From: Nitrososphaerales archaeon
GTDB taxonomy: Archaea > Thermoproteota > Nitrososphaeria > Nitrososphaerales > Gagatemarchaeaceae
Direction: 5' to 3'
NCBI GenBank assembly: GCA_030038395.1
Contig: JASHOZ010000065.1
Span: 1-48,269, forward strand
DNA: 48,269 nucleotides
Under the pieces are notes generated by a model that was given only the letters and a program-made list of their open reading frames with translations, made no database searches and was not told the origin of the DNA. The translations under genes were made by a program, and so were the position numbers. Positions 17,268-24,910 of this stretch are shown piece by piece (position 1 is the stretch's first letter; every line of letters starts with the position of its first letter).

Positions 17268-19607
17268 TTGCAGCCGCAGTTCTCGGCCAAGCTGGAGGCT
17301 ACCTCGTGGGACCCGAAGTTGGAGGCCGAGCTGAGACAGATATGGGAATCTGAGAATCTATTCGAATTCGTTCCAAAAAGCAACAAAAAACTGAATTTTG
17401 TGATGGACACGCCCCCGCCGTACCCTTCGGGGAGGCCGTGGCATCCAGGAGCGCTGACTCAGTATTCTCAGATCGACATGATCGCGCGCGCCGCCAGGAT
17501 GAGAGGGCTTGAGGTCATGTACCCCGTCGGAATCGACAGGAACGGGCTTCCTGTGGAGATCTTCGCTGAAAGGAAGTACAGGGTCCAGATGAGGAAGACG
17601 CCGCGGGAGGAATTCATCAATCTCTGCAAGCACGCGCTCGACGACTTGGAGGCTTACATGGTCGGGCTGATGAAGACTTTGGGGATATCAGGGGACTTCA
17701 GGAACAAGTACAGGACAGACTCCGAAGAGTACAGGAAGCTTACGCAGTGGTCGTTCATCGAGCTTTGGAGGAAGGGACTTGTGTATCTGGCGAACAGACC
17801 GAACAACTATTGCGTCGACTGCAACACGACCATAGCTGACGCCGAAATCGAATATGAGGAGCTGCCCACTTACCTCGTAACGAACAGGTTCACGGTGAAG
17901 GGGACGGGGCACGAGCTCCTCGTTGCGACCACTAGGCCTGAGCTATTGGCGGCGTGCCGAATGGTCCTTGTCAACCCTGGCGACGTCCGTTACAAGAAGC
18001 TGATCGGGAAGACGGCAGTCGTCCCAATCTACGGCAACGAGGTCCCGGTCAGGGCACACAAGAGCGTGGACCCCAAGTTCGGAAGTGGCGTCCTGATGGT
18101 CTGCAGCTACGGCGACTACAACGACGTCCTGATGTTCAGGGAGTTCAAGCTGGAGGAAGTCGTCGCTATAGACATCGATGGGAAGCTGACAGGGGTGACG
18201 GGCAAGTACGCCGGGCTCGCCGTGAAGACCGCAAGGTCGCAGATAATACAGGACCTGCAGGAGATGGGACTGGCTGCGAAGGTCGAACAGATACAGCACA
18301 GGACCCCGCTCTGCGAGCGGAGCAGGACGCCCATCGAGATCATACCGATGGAGGAATACTACCTGAAGCAACTCGACTTCAGGCCGGCGATACGGAGGAT
18401 GGCGAAGAACATCGAGTTCTTCCCCGAGATGCACAGGCAGATACTGCTGGACTGGATAGACACACTCACTACCGACTACCCGATTTCAAGACGCAGATAC
18501 TACTCCACGGAGATACCGGTCTGGCATTGTAGCAAGTGCGGCACCCCGCACCTGCCAAAGCCGGGAAAGTACTACAGGCCGTGGAGGGATGAGGCCCCGT
18601 TCAAGAAGTGCAAGAGGTGCGGGAACACGAAGTTCACCGGGGAGACCAGGACATTCGACACATGGATGGACTCGAGCCTGTCCCCACTGTTCGTCACGAA
18701 GTACTTCAGCAACAAGAAGTTCTTCGCCTTGACATATCCAGCGGCCGTGAGAGTGCAGGGAAAAGAGATCGTGAGGACCTGGCTCTACTACACCATGCTG
18801 AAGTGCCACCAGATGACAGGGAGGGCGCCGTTCAGGCAGGCCTGGATTGGAGGACTCGGGCAGGACGCACAGGGGAGAAAGATGAGCAAGAGCCTCGGCA
18901 ACGTGGTGGACCCCGAACCGATACTGGCCAGATTCGGTTCCGATGCCTTCAGGTTCTGGGGGGCGTCGGAGGCGGGACTAGGGTATGACTTCCGCTTCAG
19001 CGAGGAGAGAATCGCCGGCGCGGGCAAATTCCTCACGAAGCTGTGGAACACATGCAGGTTCATCAGCTTCTTCCCGCAACCGGAGACGGCCACTCTGACT
19101 TGGACCGACAAATGGATGCTCAACGAGTTGGGGAAGCTGATAGAGGAGTGCACGAGTGCGTACGAGGGTTACGACGTGTTCACGGTGTCGACCAAGGTGA
19201 GGGAGTTCCTCTGGAACGTCTTCGCTTCGAATTATCTGGAGATGGCGAAGGGGAGGGCATACGGAGACGGCTCGACGAAGGGCGAACAGGAAGCGGCGTG
19301 GTACACGCTGCACGAGACCATGAAGAGCTTGCTGCTCCTAATCGCTCCCATAGCACCGTTCATCACGGACTACGCGTGGCGGAGGCTGTATGGCGAAAGT
19401 AGCGTCCATCTCGAGAGAATGCCGAAGCCCCAGAGGTTTGATGTGAGTGAGAAGGTGGGACAAAGCATACTTGAGTTCAATGCGCAGGTCTGGAAGGCAA
19501 AGAAAGACAAAGGGCTGGCCCTCAAGGACCCTATCAGCGTCAGGATACCTGCAAGCCTCGTCCACTTCGAGAAAGATCTTGTCAGGATGCACCACCTGAC
19601 AGACTGA
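17268..19607 (+). CDS. valS: Valyl-tRNA synthetase
   Basis: 779 residues, class I synthetase. The HIGH-type signature appears as PPPYPSGRPWHPGAL, the editing (CP1) domain includes LLVATTRPELLAACR, and KMSKS is exact in GRKMSKSLGNVVDPEP. Zinc-type pairs CSKC and CKRC lie in between. It charges tRNA-Val and edits threonine. The sequence is of the archaeal ValS type with a relatively short C-terminus. A TTG start has a TATA box (TTCATATAGG, 17237-17246) ~27 bp upstream, fitting a leaderless mRNA. Confidence 0.94.
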   Translation: MQPQFSAKLEATSWDPKLEAELRQIWESENLFEFVPKSNKKLNFVMDTPPPYPSGRPWHPGALTQYSQIDMIARAARMRGLEVMYPVGIDRNGLPVEIFAERKYRVQMRKTPREEFINLCKHALDDLEAYMVGLMKTLGISGDFRNKYRTDSEEYRKLTQWSFIELWRKGLVYLANRPNNYCVDCNTTIADAEIEYEELPTYLVTNRFTVKGTGHELLVATTRPELLAACRMVLVNPGDVRYKKLIGKTAVVPIYGNEVPVRAHKSVDPKFGSGVLMVCSYGDYNDVLMFREFKLEEVVAIDIDGKLTGVTGKYAGLAVKTARSQIIQDLQEMGLAAKVEQIQHRTPLCERSRTPIEIIPMEEYYLKQLDFRPAIRRMAKNIEFFPEMHRQILLDWIDTLTTDYPISRRRYYSTEIPVWHCSKCGTPHLPKPGKYYRPWRDEAPFKKCKRCGNTKFTGETRTFDTWMDSSLSPLFVTKYFSNKKFFALTYPAAVRVQGKEIVRTWLYYTMLKCHQMTGRAPFRQAWIGGLGQDAQGRKMSKSLGNVVDPEPILARFGSDAFRFWGASEAGLGYDFRFSEERIAGAGKFLTKLWNTCRFISFFPQPETATLTWTDKWMLNELGKLIEECTSAYEGYDVFTVSTKVREFLWNVFASNYLEMAKGRAYGDGSTKGEQEAAWYTLHETMKSLLLLIAPIAPFITDYAWRRLYGESSVHLERMPKPQRFDVSEKVGQSILEFNAQVWKAKKDKGLALKDPISVRIPASLVHFEKDLVRMHHLTD

Positions 19608-19638
19608 GATGCGACTGCCCGACCTCTTCCCAGGCCGT

Positions 19639-19758
19639 TCACTCTGTTGGGAGGGGGATCAGGCAACTGGCGCAGGTCCGATAGGATACCTCAAGGCTGT
19701 TGGTGGGGTCGATGACGCGGTTGCACCACACGCAGCGTTCGAGTTCGTAAGTCTGCAA
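19639..19758 (-). CDS. 39-residue zinc-ribbon peptide
   Basis: A short minus-strand frame encodes MQTYELERCVWC, then NRVIDPTNSLEVSYRT, then CASCLIPLPTE. Two CxxC knuckles 16 residues apart are the pattern of a zinc ribbon. The TTG at 19758 is 27 bp from a TATA box on the same strand (TGTTAAATA, 19781-19789), which strongly supports a leaderless start; an in-frame TTG at 19767 is possible. Function unknown: it could bind nucleic acid or be a subunit of a larger complex. It is convergent with valS. Confidence 0.6.
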   Translation of the reverse strand: MQTYELERCVWCNRVIDPTNSLEVSYRTCASCLIPLPTE

Positions 19759-19848
19759 TGGTTCCAAGCTTGGAGGTTCATATTTAACATACGGCTCTAA
19801 ACGATGGGGCGATAGTAGATTGACGAACTTGTCAAGTCCGCGGAACGG

Positions 19849-20670
19849 TCAGTGACTCGAACCTTGGCCTCCGCCGATCGAACGATATTCCTCGTCAGAG
19901 AAGCGCACAGAGACTGATGACGCGTCATCCTGCATGTGCGCCGGATCTGAGGCCTTCGGTATGGCAACCACCCTGTCATCCCGCGTCACCCAGTTCAGCA
20001 TCACTTGTGGAGGGGTCATTCCGTATTTCGCGCAGACTCGCTCGGGTATCTTGCCGTGCGGGACGCGCCCCCTTGCGAGAGGAGAATACGCGATTAGGGT
20101 GAGTCCGGCCCTCCGGCAGAACGGGAGGACGTCAGCCTCGGGAGCCCGTTGGACTAGCGAGTACTCCACCTGGTTGGAGACGAGCTCGTTGTTGGAAAGA
20201 GCGTCCTGTGCTTCTTCCGTCTGGCTCACGCTGAAGTTGCTGACGCCGATGTATCTCACCTTCCCTTCGCGGACCAGTCTTTCCATCGCGGCCATGGTGT
20301 CGCGTATGGGCACATGGGGGTTTGGCCAGTGGACCTGATAGAGATCGATGTAGCGCGTCCCCAGTCTCTTGAGGCTCCGGTCGCATGCCGCGATGACGTC
20401 GTCGTGGCGCAGGTTGTCGGGGGATACCTTGGTCGCAATGAGGACCCTCTCTCTCGACCCGTCGACGGCTTCGGCGACGACTTCCTCTGACCTCCCGTCA
20501 GCGTATACTTCCGCAGTGTCAATCAGGTTGCAGCCGAGTTCGATGCCTCGCCTAAGCGCTTGGACCTGGCCTGCCCGTTCGGCAGGGGTCGAATAGACGC
20601 CAATCCTCCACGTCCCCATGCCTATTGTCGAGATGCGTTCGCCTGTCCTTCCCAGTTGGCGGAACTCCAT
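19849..20670 (-). CDS. Aldo/keto reductase
   Basis: 273 residues with a near-complete TIM barrel: FRQLGRTGERISTIGMGTWRIG at the start, catalytic Asp and Tyr in LIDTAEVYADG, Lys in LIATKVSP, His in YQVHWPN, and the NADPH region AIPKASDPAHMQDDA at the end. It should reduce carbonyl compounds with NADPH; substrate unknown. The ATG has GATTAAATC (20694-20702 on this strand) ~29 bp upstream, so the start is well supported. Confidence 0.92.
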   Translation of the reverse strand: MEFRQLGRTGERISTIGMGTWRIGVYSTPAERAGQVQALRRGIELGCNLIDTAEVYADGRSEEVVAEAVDGSRERVLIATKVSPDNLRHDDVIAACDRSLKRLGTRYIDLYQVHWPNPHVPIRDTMAAMERLVREGKVRYIGVSNFSVSQTEEAQDALSNNELVSNQVEYSLVQRAPEADVLPFCRRAGLTLIAYSPLARGRVPHGKIPERVCAKYGMTPPQVMLNWVTRDDRVVAIPKASDPAHMQDDASSVSVRFSDEEYRSIGGGQGSSH

Positions 20671-20710
20671 AGTGACGCGGGCCGGTCCCCGTTCGATTTA
20701 ATCTTCGCCG

Positions 20711-20739
20711 CCCGTGGCTCAAGCGTAAAGAGCCACGGG
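20711..20739. repeat. Inverted repeat overlapping the tRNA-Thr 3' end
   Basis: CCCGTGGCT and AGCCACGGG form a perfect 9-bp stem with an 11-nt loop. The right arm is the 3' acceptor strand of tRNA-Thr(TGT), so the precursor RNA can form a hairpin competing with the acceptor stem. Confidence 0.6.
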
Positions 20740-20804
20740 TGGGACTCGATCCCACGACCACCTGCTTACAAGGCAGGTGCTCTACCAGGCTGAGCTACCG
20801 TGGC
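20731..20804 (-). tRNA. tRNA-Thr(TGT)
   Basis: On the minus strand the acceptor GCCACGG pairs with CCGTGGC; D arm GCTCAGCCTGGTAGAGC; anticodon stem CCTGC/GCAGG with loop CTTGTAA; T stem GTGGG/CCCAC. No intron and no encoded CCA. The T loop begins with A (ATCGAGT) instead of T, which is unusual. Confidence 0.94.
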
Positions 20805-20849
20805 CTAACGCTGGCGCCCATCGCTGTGCTTATCTCCTTTATCCGCGCC

Positions 20850-21230
20850 TCAGCCGTCCTTGGTCAGGACTTCGAAGACGTCCCCCGCGATTGCGCTCAG
20901 ATAATCCCCGAACTCTTCGTCGCTGAACTCTAGGATGTCAATCCTCCCCGTCTTGGCGGCTATGCTGAAACTCAGAAGGTGGTAACACGTCTCTTCCTTT
21001 CCGCCCGAGACCCGGAAGAAAAAGTTCCCACAGGAGCAGTACGGCTTCGACGGGTCGATGAACTCGTCGCCAAGCGTTCCGACCACGCTCAAGATTTGCC
21101 TCCGGCTTGGAAGGAAACGACACTCCTTGACGCCGCCGGAAAGGACTGTGTCGATGGCCTTCTCGAACTTCCGACCATGCCTTGAGAACTCGCTCGCATG
21201 ATCGGCGAGCGCTTTCCTTTCGGCGTCCAA
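20850..21230 (-). CDS. SWIM zinc-finger protein
   Basis: 126 residues. The SWIM pattern C-x-C-x(n)-C-x-H is visible as YCSCGNFFFRVSGG followed by CYHLLSFSI (about residues 64-85). SWIM domains bind DNA or proteins; some partner recombinases. It begins with a TTG 4 nt after the stop of the Dpo4 gene, so the two are almost certainly one transcript, which points to a DNA-repair role. That role is inference. Confidence 0.75.
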   Translation of the reverse strand: MDAERKALADHASEFSRHGRKFEKAIDTVLSGGVKECRFLPSRRQILSVVGTLGDEFIDPSKPYCSCGNFFFRVSGGKEETCYHLLSFSIAAKTGRIDILEFSDEEFGDYLSAIAGDVFEVLTKDG

Positions 21231-21234
21231 GCGC

Positions 21235-22335
21235 TCAGGTGCCCCGCTCGGTATACTCGGAAAGAGAAGTCTGGTCGGCAGCGTCGTTCAGCTCCGATAC
21301 CCTCACGCCGACTCTCCTGAGGTCCTTGTCGGTGGACTCGACCAGCTCCTGCAGGAGCGCGGGGGCGTACCTGCTGATGAGGTCCGCGTCACTGACTGGC
21401 GCGTCGAAGCTCTTGCTCTTTGTCTTGGTAGAGAGGTCCGTCAGGATGCCAATCGTCGAGATGGTCCTGAAGGACTTGCCGGACCCGGCGAGCCTTTCCT
21501 TCACCGACGCTAGACCCTGGGCGAGCTGGCCCAGTGCTTCCTCAGGGTCCCGCGTGTCCCGCCTGAGTGTCACTATCCGGCTGAACTGGGTGGGTCCCTG
21601 ACCAGGGGCGACGACGTCAGCGTCGTTTCCGTTGGCCGCGGCGAAAAGGTAGGAGGCGAGTTTCCTTCCGAACCGTTCCTCAAGCAGTGATGCGTCACTC
21701 CGCGACAGTTCGCCGATGGTCTTCACACTAATCTCGGCCAGCGTCGTCGCGGTTTTCGGACCGACTCCGTACAGACGTATGACCGGAATGGGGTCGAGGA
21801 AGGCCTGTGTGAACTCAGGCATCACCGTTACCAGTCCGCTCGGTTTGGCGGAGTCCGACGCCAGCTTCGCCACCGCCTTGCTCCTGCCGAGCCCCACTGA
21901 TGAAGTCAGCTTTTCGGCTTCGAGGATTGCTCCCTTCATCGTCTGCGCCGCAGTTGTGGCGGCATCGAAGTCGCACTGGGACGACTCGGTGAGGTCGAAG
22001 AAGGCTTCGTCTATGCCTGTCGGCTCGAACGCGTCAACGTGCTCCGCTACGATGGCCATCACCCGCTCTGAGACGGCCTCATACTTTTCGTGGTCCATCC
22101 TGATTATCGCCGGGTCGTGACCTTCAAGTCTCTTCTTGGCCGTAACTATCGGCATGCCCGAACTTACTCCGAGGGCCCTCGCGACATAATTCGCCGTGCT
22201 GACGACTCCACTGTCGGTGGTCCTCCCAGAAAAGACGCAGACGGCGACCGGCCTCCCTTTGAGCGATGGATTGAGCACCTCTTCCACCTGGGCATAAAAG
22301 TAGTCCAGGTCGACATGGCCTATCACCCGAGCCAA
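21235..22335 (-). CDS. dinB: Y-family DNA polymerase IV (Dpo4/DinB)
   Basis: 366 residues. VDLDYFYAQVEE holds the first catalytic Asp, GIDEAFFDLT the second acidic pair, and GLGRSKAVAKLASDSAKPSGL and YGVGPKTATTLAEI (helix-hairpin-helix) follow. It copies damaged templates. The C-terminal tail QTSLSEY resembles a PCNA-binding box (Q-x2-L-x2-aromatic), though only one aromatic is present. TTG start with CCTTAAGC ~29 bp upstream. Followed directly by the SWIM protein gene. Confidence 0.94.
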   Translation of the reverse strand: MARVIGHVDLDYFYAQVEEVLNPSLKGRPVAVCVFSGRTTDSGVVSTANYVARALGVSSGMPIVTAKKRLEGHDPAIIRMDHEKYEAVSERVMAIVAEHVDAFEPTGIDEAFFDLTESSQCDFDAATTAAQTMKGAILEAEKLTSSVGLGRSKAVAKLASDSAKPSGLVTVMPEFTQAFLDPIPVIRLYGVGPKTATTLAEISVKTIGELSRSDASLLEERFGRKLASYLFAAANGNDADVVAPGQGPTQFSRIVTLRRDTRDPEEALGQLAQGLASVKERLAGSGKSFRTISTIGILTDLSTKTKSKSFDAPVSDADLISRYAPALLQELVESTDKDLRRVGVRVSELNDAADQTSLSEYTERGT

Positions 22336-22406
22336 GCGCGTTGAAGTCGGCCCGATTCAGCTTAAGGCGTTTTGGTCGGAACCGCGGGGTGCTTTGGCGA
22401 AAGTGG

Positions 22407-22521
22407 TGGGGTCGGCCGGATTTGAACCAGCGATCTTCAGCGCCCGAGGCTGAAAGCCTAGACCAGACTTGCCCCAGAAGCTGAGCAGTAGACTCAGCCA
22501 CTTGGTCTAGCCGACGACCCC
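22407..22521 (-). tRNA. tRNA-Pro(CGG) with an intron in the D loop
   Basis: Acceptor GGGGTCG/CGACCCC, T stem GCTGG/CCGGC with TTCAAAT loop, anticodon stem TCAGC/GCTGA with loop CTCGGGC (anticodon CGG). A normal D arm (GGCTAGACC joined to TGGTCTAGGCT) appears only if about 38 nt, 22463-22500, are removed. The exon ends flanking the insert pair over 8 bp (CTAGACCA/TGGTCTAG), giving the long helix expected for a splicing endonuclease substrate. Spliced length 77 nt. The exact cut sites are uncertain by a few bases. Confidence 0.85.
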
Positions 22522-22546
22522 TCGTCCGCGCCTTCGTGAAGGTCAT

Positions 22547-22555
22547 CTTATATCC
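22547..22555. promoter_or_regulatory. TATA box shared by tRNA-Pro and the next plus-strand gene
   Basis: CTTATATCC is centred 28-29 bp from both the tRNA-Pro 5' end (22521) and the TTG start at 22579. No other TATA box fits either gene, so one element may serve both directions. Confidence 0.45.
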
Positions 22556-22578
22556 TATCGCGGAAAAGTCGTCGTGTC

Positions 22579-23301
22579 TTGGCCCAGGGAAGCGTACGCC
22601 GCAAGAAGCGCGGCGGGCGCAGTCGATACTATCTGGCAGCGGGCATCCTGGTGGCTGTCGTGGTCGTGGGCGCGGTGGCCTGGCGGGCATACCAGTCTCC
22701 CTCCAAGGCTGGCGACGGCGGCAAGCCAGTCATCCTCTATATCGACCAAGGGAACGGAGTCGTCAACGCCACCAATTTCGACATGATGGCCAGCTTCGCG
22801 GTCTCACACGGCTTCAACACGCTGTTCTTCCAAGTCTACAGGGAGGGAGTCCTCCTATTCACTCAACAAGAACTGGCCACCTTCGTGAGCGACGCCCACG
22901 CAGAGAACATCAGCATCTTCTTCTCGCTGTACATGACGAACTCGTCACAGCAGATTCCCGTGGTGGCGCTGGAGGCGGGGGAGAACGGCGTGAGCTTGGA
23001 CATGTCGACGCTCAGCCTCGCTTCTCAGGTCTCCCTTCTCGCAGAGCTGAAGTCAGAATACGGCGGGCAGACGGCGGTGACGACGACCGACATGACTTCG
23101 ACCCTGGCGCCAGACCTGCTCGTACTGGAGACCTACGCGGCCAGCCAGCAGTCGTACATCAGGCCGGGCGTCATAGGGAGCGTGGGAGTCTTCGAGACGT
23201 CGAACGAGACGGAGTACCAGTCGGAGTTTCAGTATGCCCTTCAGCACAGCGACGGAGTCATGGTCTTCGACTATGCCGGCCTGTTGAAGAGCGGATACTA
23301 G
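22579..23301 (+). CDS. Membrane-anchored extracytoplasmic protein of unknown function
   Basis: 240 residues. A basic start (MAQGSVRRKKRGGRSR) precedes one transmembrane helix at about residues 18-37, then a single soluble domain outside the membrane. The domain has alternating strand/helix motifs such as VILYIDQGNGVVNATNFDMM and HGFNTLFFQVYREG, suggesting a barrel like those of carbohydrate-active enzymes, but I see no catalytic signature I can name. TTG start, leaderless from the shared TATA box. Confidence 0.7.
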   Translation: MAQGSVRRKKRGGRSRYYLAAGILVAVVVVGAVAWRAYQSPSKAGDGGKPVILYIDQGNGVVNATNFDMMASFAVSHGFNTLFFQVYREGVLLFTQQELATFVSDAHAENISIFFSLYMTNSSQQIPVVALEAGENGVSLDMSTLSLASQVSLLAELKSEYGGQTAVTTTDMTSTLAPDLLVLETYAASQQSYIRPGVIGSVGVFETSNETEYQSEFQYALQHSDGVMVFDYAGLLKSGY

Positions 23302-23336
23302 GCCCTGTTAAATACAGAAACACTCTGCGGAAGAGA

Positions 23337-23696
23337 GTGGACGTCGACACGGTGCTCGGTGCTGCCGACCCGTCTGTGCGCCAGCTCGCGCAGGGAGTGC
23401 GGGAGGTAATCAGACGCTCATGCCCCGAGCTCGACGAGGTGGTCAAGTGGGGTGCGCCGAACTACACTCTGGGCGGCAGGCTCGTCGCGTGCATAATGGT
23501 CTATGATGACCATGTCAATCTGGGGTTTTTCCAGGGGGCGAAGCTCAAGTCAGCGAGGCTGGAAGGGACAGGCAAAGGCCTGAGGCATGTGAAGGTCAGG
23601 CGCGCCACCGACATCGATGAGAAGGAGTTCAGGCGACTACTGAAGGCGGCGACGAAACTGGCCGCCAAACAGTCGCCGAGTCGAGTCAATAAATAG
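23337..23696 (+). CDS. DUF1801-type small protein
   Basis: 119 residues starting at a GTG, MDVDTVLGAADPSVRQLAQGVREVI..., with the family core VVKWGAPNYTLGGRLVACIMVY and HVNLGFFQGAKL. DUF1801/YdhG proteins are small alpha-beta proteins of unknown biochemical role. TATA box TGTTAAATAC (23307-23316) is ~26 bp upstream, fixing the start. A much longer frame containing it reaches back through the previous gene but its N-terminal part is not protein-like. Confidence 0.75.
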   Translation: MDVDTVLGAADPSVRQLAQGVREVIRRSCPELDEVVKWGAPNYTLGGRLVACIMVYDDHVNLGFFQGAKLKSARLEGTGKGLRHVKVRRATDIDEKEFRRLLKAATKLAAKQSPSRVNK

Positions 23697-23718
23697 CGGC
23701 ACGCCTCTTTCCCATGGG

Positions 23719-23952
23719 ATGACATCGTGTTGTACGACCGGAAGCTGCGGCAGTGACTGTCTGCAACTGACGGACAGGGAGGCCTTTGTCTGTTCCACAA
23801 TTTGCGAGAGCGGCGAACCTCTCAGCTTCTCCGCGATTAGGGGAGCAGCCGGGTACCATCAGGAAGTCCTGACGCGAATCCTTAAGCGGCTTCTGAACTA
23901 CGGCGAGATAGAGAAGACAGACGGCAGGTACAGAAGGAAGACCAGTCAATAA
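23719..23952 (+). CDS. Small Cys-rich winged-helix protein
   Basis: 77 residues. The N-terminus MTSCCTTGSCGSDC carries four cysteines in eleven residues; two more (C25, C29) follow. Residues ~16-70 look like a winged helix (LSFSAIRGAAGYHQEVLTRILKRLLNYGEIEKTDG). This is the size and layout of a metal- or redox-sensing DNA-binding protein. TATA box CAATAAAT (23687-23694) is ~28 bp before the ATG. The next gene encodes an even more Cys-rich peptide 27 nt downstream. Function inferred from cysteine content only. Confidence 0.65.
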   Translation: MTSCCTTGSCGSDCLQLTDREAFVCSTICESGEPLSFSAIRGAAGYHQEVLTRILKRLLNYGEIEKTDGRYRRKTSQ

Positions 23953-23979
23953 GAGACCCGCGGAAGGGAAGGGTGCCGG

Positions 23980-24066
23980 GTGAGAGAGTTGCAATGCTGT
24001 TGTAGCTGCTGCGGATGCGGCTGTTGTAGCCCGCAGACCGAAGCATCGGGAAAAGAGCCTGAGTAG
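23980..24066 (+). CDS. 28-residue Cys-rich peptide, metallothionein-like
   Basis: A short frame from GTG reads MRELQCCCSCCGCGCC, then SPQTEASGKEPE. Eight of eleven residues from 6 to 16 are cysteine, in the pattern CCC-S-CC-G-C-G-CC. Such density is a sign of a metal-thiolate peptide. It follows the Cys-rich winged-helix gene at 27 nt on the same strand, so they may be an operon of sensor and metal binder. It is too short for certainty; translation is not proven. Confidence 0.5.
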   Translation: MRELQCCCSCCGCGCCSPQTEASGKEPE

Positions 24067-24086
24067 GCGACCTCCATGAGCACCGG

Positions 24087-24818
24087 TCAGGGCGCGCTGA
24101 TCATCCGGATGCTGATGACGTAGACAGGATTGACAGGTTCCTGTTGGGTCCCTCCCCCTGCCATGTTTACCTCCTCGGTGGGCCAGCTCCCGAGGGCGTT
24201 GACGACGCTCGTCCCGTTGATCACCTTTCCGAACACGGCGTAGTTCCCATTGAGCGAGGTGTTGTTGGCTAGGTTGATGTAGAACTGAGAGCTCCCGCCG
24301 ACCCCTTCCCCGGTGCTCGCCATCGCGAGGTAGTATTCGTCGTTCAACAGCGACGGGTTGTCCTCGAACGGTATCTTGACGCAGGCGCTGGTGTACCCCC
24401 ACGTGTCCCTCGATCCGCCGCCGTCCTTCGTCGTAGGGTCACCGGTCTGTATCACGAAGCCGGGCACTATGCGGTGCCAGACCAGCTCGTTGTAGAACCC
24501 TTGGTCGACGAGGTGCACGAAGTTGGTAACGGTCGTGGGCATGAGCGAGTAGAACAGTTCCACATCGAACGCGCCCTCGGTTGTGTTGATTTGCGCGTAC
24601 AAGATGGCGGGTGTGCTGGAGTTTGCGGTGATCGAGGTCACCGTCGTCGTGACGCAGCCGCTGGTCGAAGAGCCGGTGCCGTACCCCTTGCCGAAGGGGC
24701 CGAGCCCAGCCGAGTACGCGTAAGAGGTGCTGGCGGCTATCAGGACCGCTATCACGGCGATGGTGATGTAGGCCTTGGCGTGGCTCTCCTTCTTGCGCCG
24801 CCCAGGCTTGTCCACCAT
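24087..24818 (-). CDS. Cyclophilin-type peptidyl-prolyl isomerase, membrane-anchored
   Basis: 243 residues from the ATG at 24818 (MVDKPGRRKKESHAK). A single hydrophobic segment at about residues 18-38 and a Ser/Thr/Gly-rich linker lead to a cyclophilin domain: VTNFVHLVDQGFYNELVWHRIVPGFVIQTGDPT, then a shortened GGSSQFYIN and NGNYAVFGKVINGTSVV. The anchor implies that it folds proteins outside the cell membrane. The usual catalytic Arg is present (WHRIVPGF). A longer frame starts at 24956 but lacks support. Confidence 0.88.
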   Translation of the reverse strand: MVDKPGRRKKESHAKAYITIAVIAVLIAASTSYAYSAGLGPFGKGYGTGSSTSGCVTTTVTSITANSSTPAILYAQINTTEGAFDVELFYSLMPTTVTNFVHLVDQGFYNELVWHRIVPGFVIQTGDPTTKDGGGSRDTWGYTSACVKIPFEDNPSLLNDEYYLAMASTGEGVGGSSQFYINLANNTSLNGNYAVFGKVINGTSVVNALGSWPTEEVNMAGGGTQQEPVNPVYVISIRMISAP

Positions 24819-24910
24819 AGCGTTATGCCTATTCGGACAGCCAGAAATAGGATTCGGTCGAGGGTCGTGAAAGAGAGCCTTTATAGCACGAATGGCGCAA
24901 GATAAAACCG

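Noticed and set aside
22536-23696. A 386-codon plus-strand frame as one gene
   Set aside because: Its first ~265 codons run out of phase through the membrane-protein gene and are low-complexity Arg-rich; only the DUF1801 part at the end is real.
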